Of a DNA stretch of 64,000 bases, positions 53,249 through 64,000 are shown piece by piece (the stretch's first letter is position 1; the number at the start of each line of letters is the position of its first letter). The DNA is taken from positions 62,001 to 126,000 of the forward strand of contig NZ_QEST01000014.1 of the NCBI RefSeq assembly GCF_003311645.1, in the 5' to 3' direction. Source of the DNA: Streptomyces sp. PT12. Lineage in GTDB: Bacteria; Actinomycetota; Actinomycetes; Streptomycetales; Streptomycetaceae. The notes below the pieces were generated by a model. That model saw only the letters and a list, made by a program, of their open reading frames with translations. It had not been told where the DNA came from and searched no databases. A program made the position numbers and the translations under genes.

Positions 53249-54319
53249 TCAGCGGTCCCGGTGCCCGGCGAGCTCGGCCAGCGCGGCCAGGTGCGCACCG
53301 GCGGGGTCGGCGGGCTCGGCGGCGTCGAGGCACGCGAGCGCCAGGCGCAGCTCCTCCTCGGCCGCCTCCTCCGCCCACGCCCGGCCGCCCGCCTCCTCCA
53401 CCAGGGAGGCGAGCAGCGCCGTCTCCTCGGGCTCGGGCGGCGGGGCTTGGCCCGGGTCCCTGCGCTGCTCGCGGGTGTACAGCTCGGACAGGCGGCGCGC
53501 GGCCGGGGTGCCCGAGTCGAGCGCGGCGACGACCGGGAGGGACTTCTTCCGGTTCGCCAGGTCCGCCCCCGCGGGCTTGCCGGTGACGGCCGGGTCGCCC
53601 CAGATGCCGAGCAGGTCGTCGGTGAGCTGGAACGCCATGCCCAGGTGAGTGCCGAACCTCCGCAGCGACTCGACGCGTTCGGGCGAAGCGCCGCCCCACA
53701 GCGCGCCGAGGGCGCACGAGCAGGCGAGCAGCGCCGCCGTCTTGCGCTCGGTCATGGCCAGGCACTCGGGGAGCGACACATGGAAGCGGTCCTCGAAGCT
53801 GATGTCCGTGTGCTCGCCCTCGATCAGCTGGGTGGTCGCCTCGCTGAGCCAGCGGATGCCGGTGACGGCGGCGAGCGGGGCTGGCTGCTCGGTCAGCACC
53901 CGGCTGGCGTGCATCAGCAGCGCGTCCCCGGCGAGCAGCGCGGCGGACGAGCCGAACACCGTCCACGCGGTGGCCCGGTGGCGGCGCGTGGTGTCGCCGT
54001 CGAGGATGTCGTCGTGCAGCAGCGAGAAGTTGTGCACCAGTTCGACGGCGACGGCGGGGGCCATGGCCTCATCGGCGCTGCCGCCCACGGCCTCGGCGCA
54101 GCCGAAGACCAGCGCGGGGCGCAGGGCCTTGCCCGCGGGGGCGTCGTCGGGGCGGCCCGTGGCGTCGGTCCAGCCGAAGTGGTAGGACGCCACGCGGGCC
54201 ACCGGCGTGGGCAGCAAGTGGACCCACTGGCGCAGCGCGGGGTCGAGCAGCGCGCGGGCGTCGCGCAGGGTGTCGCGGGCGGTGTGCGCTCCGCCCGCCG
54301 TGTCAGGGACGGTGGTCAT
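53249..54319 (-). CDS. Polyprenyl diphosphate synthase (trans-isoprenyl, GGPP/FPP-type)
   Basis: The 356-residue enzyme condenses IPP with allylic diphosphates. It has GKALRPALVF, the first aspartate-rich motif FSLLHDDILDGDTTRR (DDxxD), LLAGDALLMHAS, TQLIEGEHTDISFE and the second motif LTDDLLGIWGD (DDxxG form), then GADLANRKKSLPVV. The region between the first Asp motif and start has no bulky pair that would fix chain length by eye. Linked ispH suggests C15-C20 precursor supply. The ATG at 54319 overlaps the stop of the upstream gene. Confidence 0.9.
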   Translation of the reverse strand: MTTVPDTAGGAHTARDTLRDARALLDPALRQWVHLLPTPVARVASYHFGWTDATGRPDDAPAGKALRPALVFGCAEAVGGSADEAMAPAVAVELVHNFSLLHDDILDGDTTRRHRATAWTVFGSSAALLAGDALLMHASRVLTEQPAPLAAVTGIRWLSEATTQLIEGEHTDISFEDRFHVSLPECLAMTERKTAALLACSCALGALWGGASPERVESLRRFGTHLGMAFQLTDDLLGIWGDPAVTGKPAGADLANRKKSLPVVAALDSGTPAARRLSELYTREQRRDPGQAPPPEPEETALLASLVEEAGGRAWAEEAAEEELRLALACLDAAEPADPAGAHLAALAELAGHRDR

Positions 54320-54633
54320 GACGGGGCCTCGGCTTCCTGGCGGTGCTCGGTGCGGGCGGGTGGCTCGGTGAGGGCGACGGGCTCGGTAGCGACGGCCGTC
54401 CCGGTGCGGGTGAGCGCCTTCGCGACGAGCGCCGCGACGACGCGGGGCCCGGGGATGGTGCGCATCACTTTGCCCCTCACATACTCGCCCTTGACGAAGA
54501 TGTGACCCTTGCCGTCGCCCGACGAAACACCCGGACCCGCCCCTCTTGCCTCCCCTGGGCCGATGCGGAAGGGAACGTTCGCGGCGGAGGCGGCCCTGGC
54601 GACCCCTGAGACCTTGCCGAGGTCGACGGACAT
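54316..54633 (-). CDS. Unknown 105-residue protein coupled to the polyprenyl synthase
   Basis: The product is soluble-looking. It has an Ala/Val-rich start (SVDLGKVSGVARAASAANV), a Gly/Pro-rich loop and GHIFVKGEYVRGKVMRTIPG followed by a short helical region VVAALVAKAL. It does not match a family I recognise. ATG 54633 is 7 nt behind a GAGGGAG ribosome site. The stop overlaps the polyprenyl synthase start by ATGA, so the two are translated together, which makes a shared role likely. Confidence 0.55.
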   Translation of the reverse strand: MSVDLGKVSGVARAASAANVPFRIGPGEARGAGPGVSSGDGKGHIFVKGEYVRGKVMRTIPGPRVVAALVAKALTRTGTAVATEPVALTEPPARTEHRQEAEAPS

Positions 54634-54840
54634 CACGCCACTCCCTCATGCGGATCGCTGGTCACATCGCTGATCACGACGTTCAGCTTGACCGTTCGGC
54701 GGAGCGGCTGGAACGGCGCGTTGCGCATTGCCCGCGCGCCCCCCGCGCGCCCGCGCGCTCCTGGCGGGTGTCTCAGGCGCGCTGACCAGGAGTTCTGTTC
54801 AGGCCAAAGGAAGGGGGTGGTGCGGCCGCCGCGCGCGTAA
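54634..54840. other. 207-bp gap upstream of the polyprenyl synthase block
   Basis: This gap probably carries the promoter of the 54633-52136 minus-strand genes. A short minus-strand frame ending RRTVKLNVVISDVTSDPHEGVA stops in overlap with the next start and may be part of a leader or a lost gene; no start could be supported. Confidence 0.3.
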
Positions 54841-54963
54841 TCACCCGTGTGGGTGAGGAGCGTTCTCCTCGTGCCACGCGTCGGCCAGCAGGGCCCGCAC
54901 CTGGAGGTCGTGCCGCGTGCCGCCCATGGCGAAGACGCTGCGCACCGGACGCCGCTCCTGCAC
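54841..54963 (-). CDS. Possible 40-residue protein
   Basis: From GTG 54963 the frame reads VQERRPVRSVFAMGGTRHDLQVRALLADAWHEENAPHPHG and stops at 54841; it is given in full because it is the only evidence, apart from its balanced, non-repetitive composition, unlike shadow frames here. No clear ribosome site is present and no family was recognised. Confidence 0.35.
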   Translation of the reverse strand: MQERRPVRSVFAMGGTRHDLQVRALLADAWHEENAPHPHG

Positions 54964-54987
54964 GGGCAAACCCTGACTGACGCGGCA

Positions 54988-55839
54988 CTAGCCAGCGCCG
55001 AACGCGTCGGCGAAGGCCCTTCTGGTCGGCGAGGGCTCACGCCGGTCGAGCACCGCGAAGACCACGTGGTCGAACCGCCGGGCGAACGCCCCGCCCGCGC
55101 CGAGCGGTTCGCGGAACGCCTCGGCCACGTGCGCCGGGTCGTTGCGGAACACCCCGCAGCCCCACGCCCCAAGCACCAGCCGCCGGTACCCCGCCGCCGC
55201 GGCCACCTCGAGCACGCGCGCCGCCCGCGACCGCAGCGCGCCCGGCACCTCGCCCACCCGCTCGGGGGCGCGCCGGGCTATCACGCCCGCGTTGGGCGCG
55301 GCCGAGGTCAGGAACCCGGCCGCGAACGGCTCGGGCAGCAGCGCCCCCTTGTCGTCCCTGAAGACCGGCACGCCGGGGGAGTGGATGACGCGGTCGCTGT
55401 AGAACGGGTCGGGGTCGGCCCGGTGCGCCGCGTAGAACTCGGGGACCCGCAGCAGGCACGTGTGGAGCGCCGAGGCCCGGCACAGCGCCTCCTCCTGGGC
55501 CCGCGCCCCGTTGAGGTAGCCGCCGCCCGGATTGCGGGCCGAGGCGAAGTTGAGCACGGCGACCGCGCCGCCGCCCCCGGTGACCAGGCGGCGCGCGGCG
55601 GCGGTGCTGCTCTCCCCCGTGACCTCGAACGCGGGGACCTCGCGCGCTGGCGCCCCGCCCGGCGTCCCGTGGTCGAGCGGCGGAAGGGGCACGGGCCAGG
55701 GACCGAACAGCGCGGTGCCCTCGCGCGCACTGGCCGTTGCCCCGCCGATGTCCACCCGCCGCCCGCCGGGGGCCCGATACCAGCCGGCGGTCACGAACTC
55801 CTCGGTCTCCCTGGCGATCCCCCGTAGCCGCGCGCTCAC
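54988..55839 (-). CDS. Bacterial-type poly(ADP-ribose) glycohydrolase (TIGR02452/DUF2263 macrodomain)
   Basis: The 283-residue protein has the PARG signature, GGG at residues 105-107 and QEE at 115-117, in NPGGGYLNGARAQEEALCR. It also has SDRVIHSPGVPVFRDDKG, APNAGVIA and LVLGAWGCGVFRNDP of the macrodomain core. Known members with this fold remove ADP-ribose chains. The product could therefore reverse ADP-ribosylation in the cell, or defend against it. The GTG at 55839 overlaps the stop of the oxidase-like gene (GTGA), so the two are coupled. No ADP-ribosyltransferase is seen nearby. Confidence 0.85.
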   Translation of the reverse strand: MSARLRGIARETEEFVTAGWYRAPGGRRVDIGGATASAREGTALFGPWPVPLPPLDHGTPGGAPAREVPAFEVTGESSTAAARRLVTGGGGAVAVLNFASARNPGGGYLNGARAQEEALCRASALHTCLLRVPEFYAAHRADPDPFYSDRVIHSPGVPVFRDDKGALLPEPFAAGFLTSAAPNAGVIARRAPERVGEVPGALRSRAARVLEVAAAAGYRRLVLGAWGCGVFRNDPAHVAEAFREPLGAGGAFARRFDHVVFAVLDRREPSPTRRAFADAFGAG

Positions 55840-56489
55840 GCCGACTCCCCGTTCACGGCCGCCTCCGAAGGCCCGGACCCCTCGGCGGCCTCCGGCCGCT
55901 CGGACGGCGGCGTGGGCGGCAGGGGCAGCGGGAGCCCCGGCAGGCCGTCGATGCTGGCCGCGATGTGCTCCTTCTTGTGGAAGTACGCGTCGAGCGACGC
56001 GTCCGTCTCCCGCGCGAAGCGCGAGCCGTGCAGCGGGCGGTCGCCCTCGTAGCCCATGAACGGGACGGCATAGCCGCACGAGTCCCTGATCAGCTCGGCC
56101 GTCACCACGATGATCGCCCGCAGCCCGTGGTCGGCCGGGTCGATGGCGGGGAAGCGCGCGAGGAGGGCGGGGAAGCGCGGGTCGTCGCGGAAGACCGGCT
56201 CGCCCCTGCCGTGGACGCGCACGACGGTGGGCGGGCCCTGGAACGCGCACCACATCAGGGTGATGCGGCCGTTCTCCCTGAGATGGGCGATGGTCTCCGC
56301 GTGGCTCCCCGCGAAGTCGAGATAGGCGACGGTCAGCTCGTCGAGCACCGCGAACGAGCCGGACAGACCCTTGGGCGAGAGGTTCACCGTGCCGTCGGCC
56401 GCGAGCGGGGCGGTGGCGGTGAAGAAGAGGGGCTGCGCCTCGATGAACGTCCGAAGCCTGCCGTCGATGCGTTCGTATGACTTCCCCAT
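55836..56489 (-). CDS. Pyridoxamine 5'-phosphate oxidase-family flavoprotein
   Basis: The 217-residue protein has the split-barrel FMN-binding fold: FIEAQPLFFTATAPLAADGTVNLSPKG, VAYLDFAGSHAETIAHLRENGRITLMWCAFQGPP and VRVHGRGEPV. The C-terminal part ends in a Pro-rich tail. The family contains reductases and oxidases of unknown substrate. The ATG at 56489 was chosen because upstream codons overlap the argG promoter. It is coupled to the PARG gene. Confidence 0.82.
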   Translation of the reverse strand: MGKSYERIDGRLRTFIEAQPLFFTATAPLAADGTVNLSPKGLSGSFAVLDELTVAYLDFAGSHAETIAHLRENGRITLMWCAFQGPPTVVRVHGRGEPVFRDDPRFPALLARFPAIDPADHGLRAIIVVTAELIRDSCGYAVPFMGYEGDRPLHGSRFARETDASLDAYFHKKEHIAASIDGLPGLPLPLPPTPPSERPEAAEGSGPSEAAVNGESA

Positions 56490-56532
56490 GTCCCGCAGTA
56501 TGCCCAGCCCGTGAGGGCTCCTGGCGAGTGGA

Positions 56533-56561
56533 TTGACGAACCATGCGGATGTCTGCATACT
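56533..56561 (+). promoter_or_regulatory. argG promoter with ArgR-box-like sequence
   Basis: TTGACG (56533-56538) is followed after 17 bp by CATACT (56556-56561). Between them lies CCATGC-N7-TGCATA, similar to the Streptomyces ARG box and sharing TGCATA with the argC site. A further GTGCATGCAT palindrome lies at 56573-56582. The start GTG is at 56597. Control by ArgR is inferred. Confidence 0.6.
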
Positions 56562-56596
56562 TATTCTAGACCGTGCATGCATCATAAGGAGATACC

Positions 56597-59223
<2,627 letters not shown>

Positions 59224-59246
59224 CCGGGCCACCCGTCGGCACGCGC

Positions 59247-59278
59247 GGCGGGTGACGGGCCGCGGCCCGTCACCCGCC
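59247..59278. terminator. Bidirectional terminator between argH and the oxidoreductase gene
   Basis: A perfect 32-bp palindrome with 16-bp arms, beginning GGCGGGTGACGGGCCG, lies between the two convergent stop codons. Its exact self-complementarity makes it suitable for both strands. Confidence 0.8.
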
Positions 59279-59288
59279 CGCGCCGCGG

Positions 59289-60293
59289 TCACTCGCCCGC
59301 GTAACGCAGCCCGATCCGCTCCCGCACCGCGTCCAGCGTGCGCATCACCGCCAGGCTCCCTTCGAGCGGCACGAGCGGCGACTCCTTCTCCCCCGCGCGC
59401 AGGCACCGCATCACCTCGGCCGCCTGATACGCCATCGTCCCCGCGGGCCCGGGGCCCGCGAACTCCTCGGGCTCGGCCCCGTCCCTGTGCAGCACGAAGC
59501 GCTCCGGGCTGAAGAACCCCCGGGGGAACGCGATCCGCCCCCGCTCCCCCGTCACCACCGCGGTCCGCGCCGTGTCACCCCGCAGCGAACAGGTCAACGC
59601 CGCCACCGCGCCGGAGTCGTAGCCAAGCAGCATCCCGGTGTTGACGTCCACGCCCCCCTCGATCCGCGCGAGCGCCGACACCCGCGCGGGCTCCCCGAGC
59701 AGCAGGTGCGCGAACGACACGGGGTACACGCCCAGGTCGAGCAGCGCGCCGCCGCCGAGCGCGGGGTCGAGCAGCCGGTGCCCGGGGTCGAGCGGCCCGC
59801 CGATGCCGAAGTCCGCGTGCACCGCGACGACGTCGCCGATCGCCCCGTCGCGCACCAGCTCCACCGCCCGCCGGATCGAGGGGTTGCAGTACATCCACAT
59901 GGCCTCCATGAGGAAGACGCCCCGCTCCCGCGCCAGGGCGACCAGCTCGCGCGCCTCCGCCTCGTTCAGCGTGAACGGCTTTTCGCACAGCACCGGCTTG
60001 CCCGCCTCAAGGCACAGCCGCACGGCCGGGTGGTGGGCGCTGTGCGGGGTCGCGACATAGACGACGTCCACCTCGGGGTCGGCGACCAGCGCGGCCCAGT
60101 CGCCGTACGCCCTCGGGATCCCGAAGCGGCGCGCGAACTCCTCGGCGGCGCGCGGCGAACGCGACCCCACCGCGGCCACATCGGCGTCCGGCAGCGCCGC
60201 CAGATCCCCGGCCAGCCTGGCCGCTATGCCCCCCGTCGCGAGGATGCCCCACCGCACCGGGCGGTCCTTCGACTCGGCCGCGCGCTCGCCCAT
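59289..60293 (-). CDS. Gfo/Idh/MocA-family oxidoreductase
   Basis: The 334-residue NAD(P)-dependent protein has the Rossmann motif WGILATGGIAARLAGDL, VVYVATPHSAHHP and the family CEKPF motif in GKPVLCEKPFTLNEAEA. The catalytic-type His/Asp lie in DPGHRLLDPALGGGALLDLGVYPVS (given as its span). Such enzymes act on sugars, inositols or trans-dihydrodiols; the pattern WMYCNPSIRRAVELV is like the dihydrodiol dehydrogenase branch. The ATG at 60293 is followed directly by a hydrophilic start. It is divergent from the DUF4132 gene. Confidence 0.88.
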   Translation of the reverse strand: MGERAAESKDRPVRWGILATGGIAARLAGDLAALPDADVAAVGSRSPRAAEEFARRFGIPRAYGDWAALVADPEVDVVYVATPHSAHHPAVRLCLEAGKPVLCEKPFTLNEAEARELVALARERGVFLMEAMWMYCNPSIRRAVELVRDGAIGDVVAVHADFGIGGPLDPGHRLLDPALGGGALLDLGVYPVSFAHLLLGEPARVSALARIEGGVDVNTGMLLGYDSGAVAALTCSLRGDTARTAVVTGERGRIAFPRGFFSPERFVLHRDGAEPEEFAGPGPAGTMAYQAAEVMRCLRAGEKESPLVPLEGSLAVMRTLDAVRERIGLRYAGE

Positions 60294-60384
60294 GTGACTC
60301 TCCTTCTGCCCCCGGGAAGTGCGTTGTCAGTGGGGCCTACTACGGTTTCGATCACTGTAGGAGGCGACCTTCGGGGAGATGGTC

Positions 60385-61248
60385 ATGGGGTGGATGAGCG
60401 CGGGCGATTACACCGTCGCCCTCGACGACACGGGGAAGGTTCTCTGCCGGAACAAGGCGGGGAAGCTGCTGAAGTCCGTGCCGTCGAAGATCGCGGACGA
60501 GCCGGCCGTCGTCCAGTTGCGGCAGCTGACCGACTGGCTGGCCCGGCACGAGCGCGAGTGCCTGGCCACGGCCGAGCGCTGGATGATCCGCTCGCTGCCC
60601 GTTCCCGCCCCCGTCCTGGTCCGCGTCTGGCCCGACCCGGCCTGGCGCGCGGCCCTGCGCGACCTCGTCGTCACCGACGCGGACGGCGCCGTCGCCGGAT
60701 TCCTGCGCGACGCCGACCCCGAGCGCGGCATCGGCCTGGTCGACCTCGACGGCGACAGCGTCCGCACCGAAGCGCCGGTGCTGCGAATCCCGCACCCCGT
60801 CCTGCTCGACGACCTCGACGAGCTGCGGGACTTCGCGACCGAGCTCGGGCTGCGCCAGGGCCTGGGCCAGCTGCACCGCGAGGTCTGGCGCCGCGGCACG
60901 GACGGCGCCGAGCCCGTCGACCCGGCCGCCACCTCGGTCGACACCTACGCGGGCGGCGTCTACAAGCAGCTCCGCTTCCTCATCGGCCGCGCCACCTCGC
61001 TCGGGTACCGCGTGCGGGGCGGCCAGGCCGTCTGCCCGGTCGTCGAGGACGGCACAACGGTCGAGGCCCGCGTCTGGCTGGGTGAGTACGAGGGGTCCGA
61101 GCGCACCGAGACGGGCCCGCTCAGCTGGAACACCCCGGAGGGGCGCGCCCTGCGCCTGGCCGACATCGGGCCCGTCGCGTGGTCCGAGGGCATGCGCATG
61201 GCCGCCGCACTCCACGCGGGCCGCGACACCGAGGAGGACGTTCGATGA
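60385..61248 (+). CDS. DUF4132-domain protein
   Basis: The 287-residue protein matches the DUF4132 (MolR/YehI-like) domain: YTVALDDTGKVLCRNKAGKLLKSVP, a charged helix around DWLARHERECLATAERWMIR, then VLVRVWPDPAWRAALRDLVV and RDFATELGLRQGLGQLHREVW. In E. coli proteins the domain is the C-terminal part of a much larger protein; here it stands alone. The ATG at 60385 is 6 nt after GGGGAG; the ATG at 60379 abuts it. The stop overlaps the next gene (ATGA), so both products are made together. Confidence 0.82.
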   Translation: MGWMSAGDYTVALDDTGKVLCRNKAGKLLKSVPSKIADEPAVVQLRQLTDWLARHERECLATAERWMIRSLPVPAPVLVRVWPDPAWRAALRDLVVTDADGAVAGFLRDADPERGIGLVDLDGDSVRTEAPVLRIPHPVLLDDLDELRDFATELGLRQGLGQLHREVWRRGTDGAEPVDPAATSVDTYAGGVYKQLRFLIGRATSLGYRVRGGQAVCPVVEDGTTVEARVWLGEYEGSERTETGPLSWNTPEGRALRLADIGPVAWSEGMRMAAALHAGRDTEEDVR

Positions 61249-64000
61249 GCACCGCCACCCCCCAGGCCCACCGCGACGGCCACGTCGCCGCCGGGCTCCT
61301 GCTCGACGCGGGCGCCGTCCTGCCGCTCGACGACCCGCGCGGCAGCGGCGGCGATGACGTCGACATCCTGACCGCCCGCGCCTACACCCACCCCGCACTC
61401 GACGAGCGGCCCGTGGTGCGCCTGGTGGCCGAGACCCTTGGCGAGGCCGAGGACCTGGCGCTCGGCTATCTCGGCCTCGTCCGCGACGAGGCCGAGGAGG
61501 CGCCGCGCGTCGGCCGCGTCCGCCGCGAGAGCCTCGGCTTCCCCGCCTGGGCGCTGGTGAACGACCCGGCGAACGGCCACCACGCGCTCGCCCTCGTCCA
61601 GGACATCGAGCGCCTCGCCCGCACGGCGGCCAGCCGCGCCGGGGCGGCCAAGGACGGCTTCGACCAGCTGGGCGATCGGCTCGGGCGATCCGTTCCGCAC
61701 TTCCTGCCCACGTTCTACGAGCAGGCGGCGCGCGTCTTCCTCTCCCACGAGAACACCTCGTACGCCGCCATGTTCTTCGGCAAGGCCCGCGCCGCCGAGC
61801 GCGTCCACGACCTCGAGGTGGACGAGGCGCGGCAGCGCGCGGTCTTCCTCGAGTTCGCCTTCGCCGGGGCCCTCACCGTCAAGGCGCTGCGCGATCACGT
61901 CAAGGACCTCACCCGCAGGCTGCCTCCCGAGGAGGCGTGGCGCCAGTTCAGGCAGCTCACCGTCGAGCGCTGCGCGGCCGGGATGCCGCCCTACGCCTCG
62001 CTGGCCGCCGACTCCCGCAAGCTCGTCCGCGCCGCCGGGCTCGACGTCGCGGCCGAGGAGCGGGCCCTGGTCGGGGAGCTGCTCGACCACTCGTCCGTGG
62101 TGGACGCGCCCCCGTCGTTCTGGACCGGGTACCGGAGCACGCTGGTCGACCTCGCCGCCGAGCGGCCCGGGATCCGCCACCGGCTGCTGTCCCTCATGCC
62201 CTCCCAGCTGTCCGTCGAGGGCGGAGGCGACGCGACATGGCTCGACCTGCTCGCCGCCACGGGCGCCGAGCAGCTGCTCGCCGACGACCCGCGCGAGGCC
62301 GCCCAGGGCGAGGGCGGGGAAGGGCAGCGGCCGTCGGCCGCGGACTGGCTCTCCCGCTGGAGCGCCCACCTGCAACGCGGCTGGTCCCCCCACCGGTCGC
62401 CCGCCACCTACGCGCTGGCCAGGCGCCTCGCTCCCCGGCTGCGCGCCGACGGCGTGCCGGTGGCGTCGTCGGGCCGCCGCCGCGGGTGGCACGACGGCGC
62501 CGACGTGGAGCTGCTCGACGCCTGCCTGGCCGAGGGCGCCCCCGTGGCCGACCCGGCCGATGGCCTGGTCCTCGACATGGACGACTGGTTCGGCGCGCCC
62601 GATGACGAGCGGTGCGACTTCGCCGCCCTCGCCGCGGACCCGCGCTACCGCCCCCTGCTCACCGCCTCCGTCGGCGCCACCGCCCAGCACCGCGACCCCG
62701 AGCGGCTCACCACCGCCGCGGCCCACCCGGTGCTGCGCGAGCTCCTGCGCGACTGGCTCGCCGCCCGCGCCGACGAGGTCACGGCCGCCACCGCGCTCCC
62801 CGCGGCCCGCGAGGCTCTTGACCGGCTGGTGGCCGCGGAGCGCGTCGCCGACGACGTCCACCCCGACGCCCTCGCCCGCGTCACCGCCCACGACCTGGCC
62901 CCGCTGGTGGCCCGCACCCTGCGCGCCGGGATATTCGACGAGCTGGGTTGGCCCGCCCTCGAGGAGGGCATGCGGCTGATGGCGCCGCACGTATCGGGCA
63001 ATGGCGCGCGGGCGCTCGGCGTGGAGGAGGCATGGCCCGGGGTCATCCTCGGAAACTCCGCCAAGGCCGTCGTCGTCGGCCCCGACCGCGTCCTCATCGA
63101 CCACGACGTCCGGATCCCCGACACCGACCTGTGGCGGCGGCCCACGTTCCGCTACGTGGACGGCGAGCTGCTGGTCACCTGGTGGGCCGACGGGGGGCAG
63201 CGCGCTTACTGGTCCTCGCGCCCCGACGACATCTTCCCGCTCGGCGGCGCCCACCTGTCGCGCTCCGGGGTGCTGCCCTGCCGGGTCGCCCCGCCGCTGC
63301 CGGGCGGCGGCCTGGTCACCGGCGGGCGCGCCGTGCACGCGGGGGACACCAGCTATCCCCAGGAGGCGGCCGTCCTCGCCGACGGCACCGCCTACTGGCG
63401 TCTTGAGCACCGCCAACGGGGGAATGTCTGGCGGGAGTTCGACCCGGTCACCGGCGAGGGCGGCCGCGACTCGCTTCCGGCGTTCCTCGCGGGCGGGGCC
63501 GCGGACGGCGCCCGCCTGATCCCCCACTACTGCTCCCTGCTGCCGATGGCGTCTGGGCTCGAGGCCACCCCCCTCGGCACCGACGGCTCCCTGCTCGGCT
63601 GGTGGGTGCGGTACGAGGAGGCCGATGGCGGCACGTTCAGGGCCCGTGGCACCGATGGCCGCACGGTCAGCCTCACCCGCGGGACCCCCGCCTACATCAG
63701 CCCGAGCCAGCCCGTGCCGATCGGCGCGCTGCGGCTGCCAGGCGGCGCCGAGCCGGTGCTCGCGATCAGCCGGAACAACGTGTCCCTCTTCCCCGACGGC
63801 GCCGACCGCGCCACGGGGGCGCTTGGCTCGGCCCCGGTCTCCGCGCGCGGCGGCGCCTTCGCGGCGGGCACCCCGCTCATGCCCCCCGTCCCCCTCCTGC
63901 ACGCCCTCCGCGTCAGGGACGAGACGGGCTCGCTCGCGCTGCGCGAGGTCACCGACGCGACGGCCACGCGGCTGATCGCGGCCGTCGCCGACCTCGACGC
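61245..64000 (+). CDS. Very large DUF4132-partner protein, 3' end outside window
   Basis: The frame is open for 918 codons from the ATG at 61245 and runs off the right end. The first 300 residues are helical with DEAEEAPRVGRVRRESLGFP and an AAMFFGKARAAERVHDLEVDEARQR stretch. A region rich in beta strands begins near residue 590, with VVVGPDRVLIDHDVRIPDTDLWRRP and TWWADGGQRAYWSSRPDDIFPLGG. It contains no Walker or nuclease motif that I can see. In streptomycetes such a protein accompanies DUF4132, MoxR-type ATPase and VWA genes, which would lie beyond this window; that is from memory. It is coupled to the DUF4132 gene by an ATGA overlap. Confidence 0.8.
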   Translation, partial: MSTATPQAHRDGHVAAGLLLDAGAVLPLDDPRGSGGDDVDILTARAYTHPALDERPVVRLVAETLGEAEDLALGYLGLVRDEAEEAPRVGRVRRESLGFPAWALVNDPANGHHALALVQDIERLARTAASRAGAAKDGFDQLGDRLGRSVPHFLPTFYEQAARVFLSHENTSYAAMFFGKARAAERVHDLEVDEARQRAVFLEFAFAGALTVKALRDHVKDLTRRLPPEEAWRQFRQLTVERCAAGMPPYASLAADSRKLVRAAGLDVAAEERALVGELLDHSSVVDAPPSFWTGYRSTLVDLAAERPGIRHRLLSLMPSQLSVEGGGDATWLDLLAATGAEQLLADDPREAAQGEGGEGQRPSAADWLSRWSAHLQRGWSPHRSPATYALARRLAPRLRADGVPVASSGRRRGWHDGADVELLDACLAEGAPVADPADGLVLDMDDWFGAPDDERCDFAALAADPRYRPLLTASVGATAQHRDPERLTTAAAHPVLRELLRDWLAARADEVTAATALPAAREALDRLVAAERVADDVHPDALARVTAHDLAPLVARTLRAGIFDELGWPALEEGMRLMAPHVSGNGARALGVEEAWPGVILGNSAKAVVVGPDRVLIDHDVRIPDTDLWRRPTFRYVDGELLVTWWADGGQRAYWSSRPDDIFPLGGAHLSRSGVLPCRVAPPLPGGGLVTGGRAVHAGDTSYPQEAAVLADGTAYWRLEHRQRGNVWREFDPVTGEGGRDSLPAFLAGGAADGARLIPHYCSLLPMASGLEATPLGTDGSLLGWWVRYEEADGGTFRARGTDGRTVSLTRGTPAYISPSQPVPIGALRLPGGAEPVLAISRNNVSLFPDGADRATGALGSAPVSARGGAFAAGTPLMPPVPLLHALRVRDETGSLALREVTDATATRLIAAVADLD

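Noticed and set aside
60960-63902. 980-codon minus-strand open frame
   Set aside because: It mirrors the large DUF4132-partner gene, whose plus-strand frame has balanced composition and ATGA coupling; the minus frame is Gly/Arg/Ala-rich.

Overview
The window is about 73% G+C by eye, has strongly third-position-G/C codon use and contains Pup-proteasome genes, so it is an actinomycete. Gene content and order (pafA, two FKBPs, pafB-pafC, tatA-tatC, helY, an ethanolamine-type glutamine synthetase locus, infC-rpmI-rplT, sensor kinase, pheS-pheT, argCJBDR, argGH) match what I remember of a Streptomyces chromosomal core region, so Streptomyces or a close streptomycete is the best guess. No rRNA, tRNA, CRISPR array or transposase gene was seen.

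Layout. 1-4.8 kb: 3' end of pafA, two FKBP prolyl isomerases and the WYL regulator pair pafB-pafC. 4.9-7.1 kb: tatA, tatC and a lipid kinase. 7.2-12.3 kb: helY helicase, a 5'-3' exonuclease and a cation/proton antiporter with a TTG start. 12.6-19.4 kb: a probable ethanolamine-utilisation locus (glutamyl-amide hydrolase, permease and GntR regulator on the minus strand; GlnA4-like synthetase, aldehyde dehydrogenase and SDR on the plus strand), with a shared operator-like palindrome at both promoters. 19.4-25.9 kb: DUF2510 and Pro-rich membrane proteins next to a lone mycosin protease, then a beta-lactamase fold protein, SseB protein, aquaporin and DUF1844 protein. 26-33.8 kb: translation genes infC-rpmI-rplT, an SpoU methyltransferase, a MITE-like element, an orphan sensor kinase and pheS-pheT. 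33.8-43.2 kb: LigD-polymerase and Ku (NHEJ), then metabolic and regulatory genes.

43.2-56.5 kb is the most unusual part. A minus-strand block (a squalene-hopene-cyclase N-terminal fragment, P450, DUF962 protein and methyltransferase with a frameshifted C-terminal domain) looks like an eroded terpenoid locus. The conserved argCJBDR operon lies between it and a second isoprenoid block (ispH, polyprenyl synthase, unknown small protein). A bacterial PARG and a flavin oxidase-like gene follow. 56.6-59.2 kb is argG-argH with ArgR-box-like sequences. The right end holds a Gfo/Idh/MocA oxidoreductase and a DUF4132 gene overlapping a very large gene (over 918 codons) that runs off the window.

Many genes overlap by ATGA or GTGA (argC-J-B-D, argG-H, pheS-T and others), which implies translational coupling. 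Several others have a -10-like hexamer only 5-10 nt before the start codon, which suggests leaderless transcripts. Tandem repeats with 9-, 10-, 11-, 12-, 17- and 30-bp periods occur in the short intergenic gaps. All functional calls come from motif reading and memory of families; no search was run.
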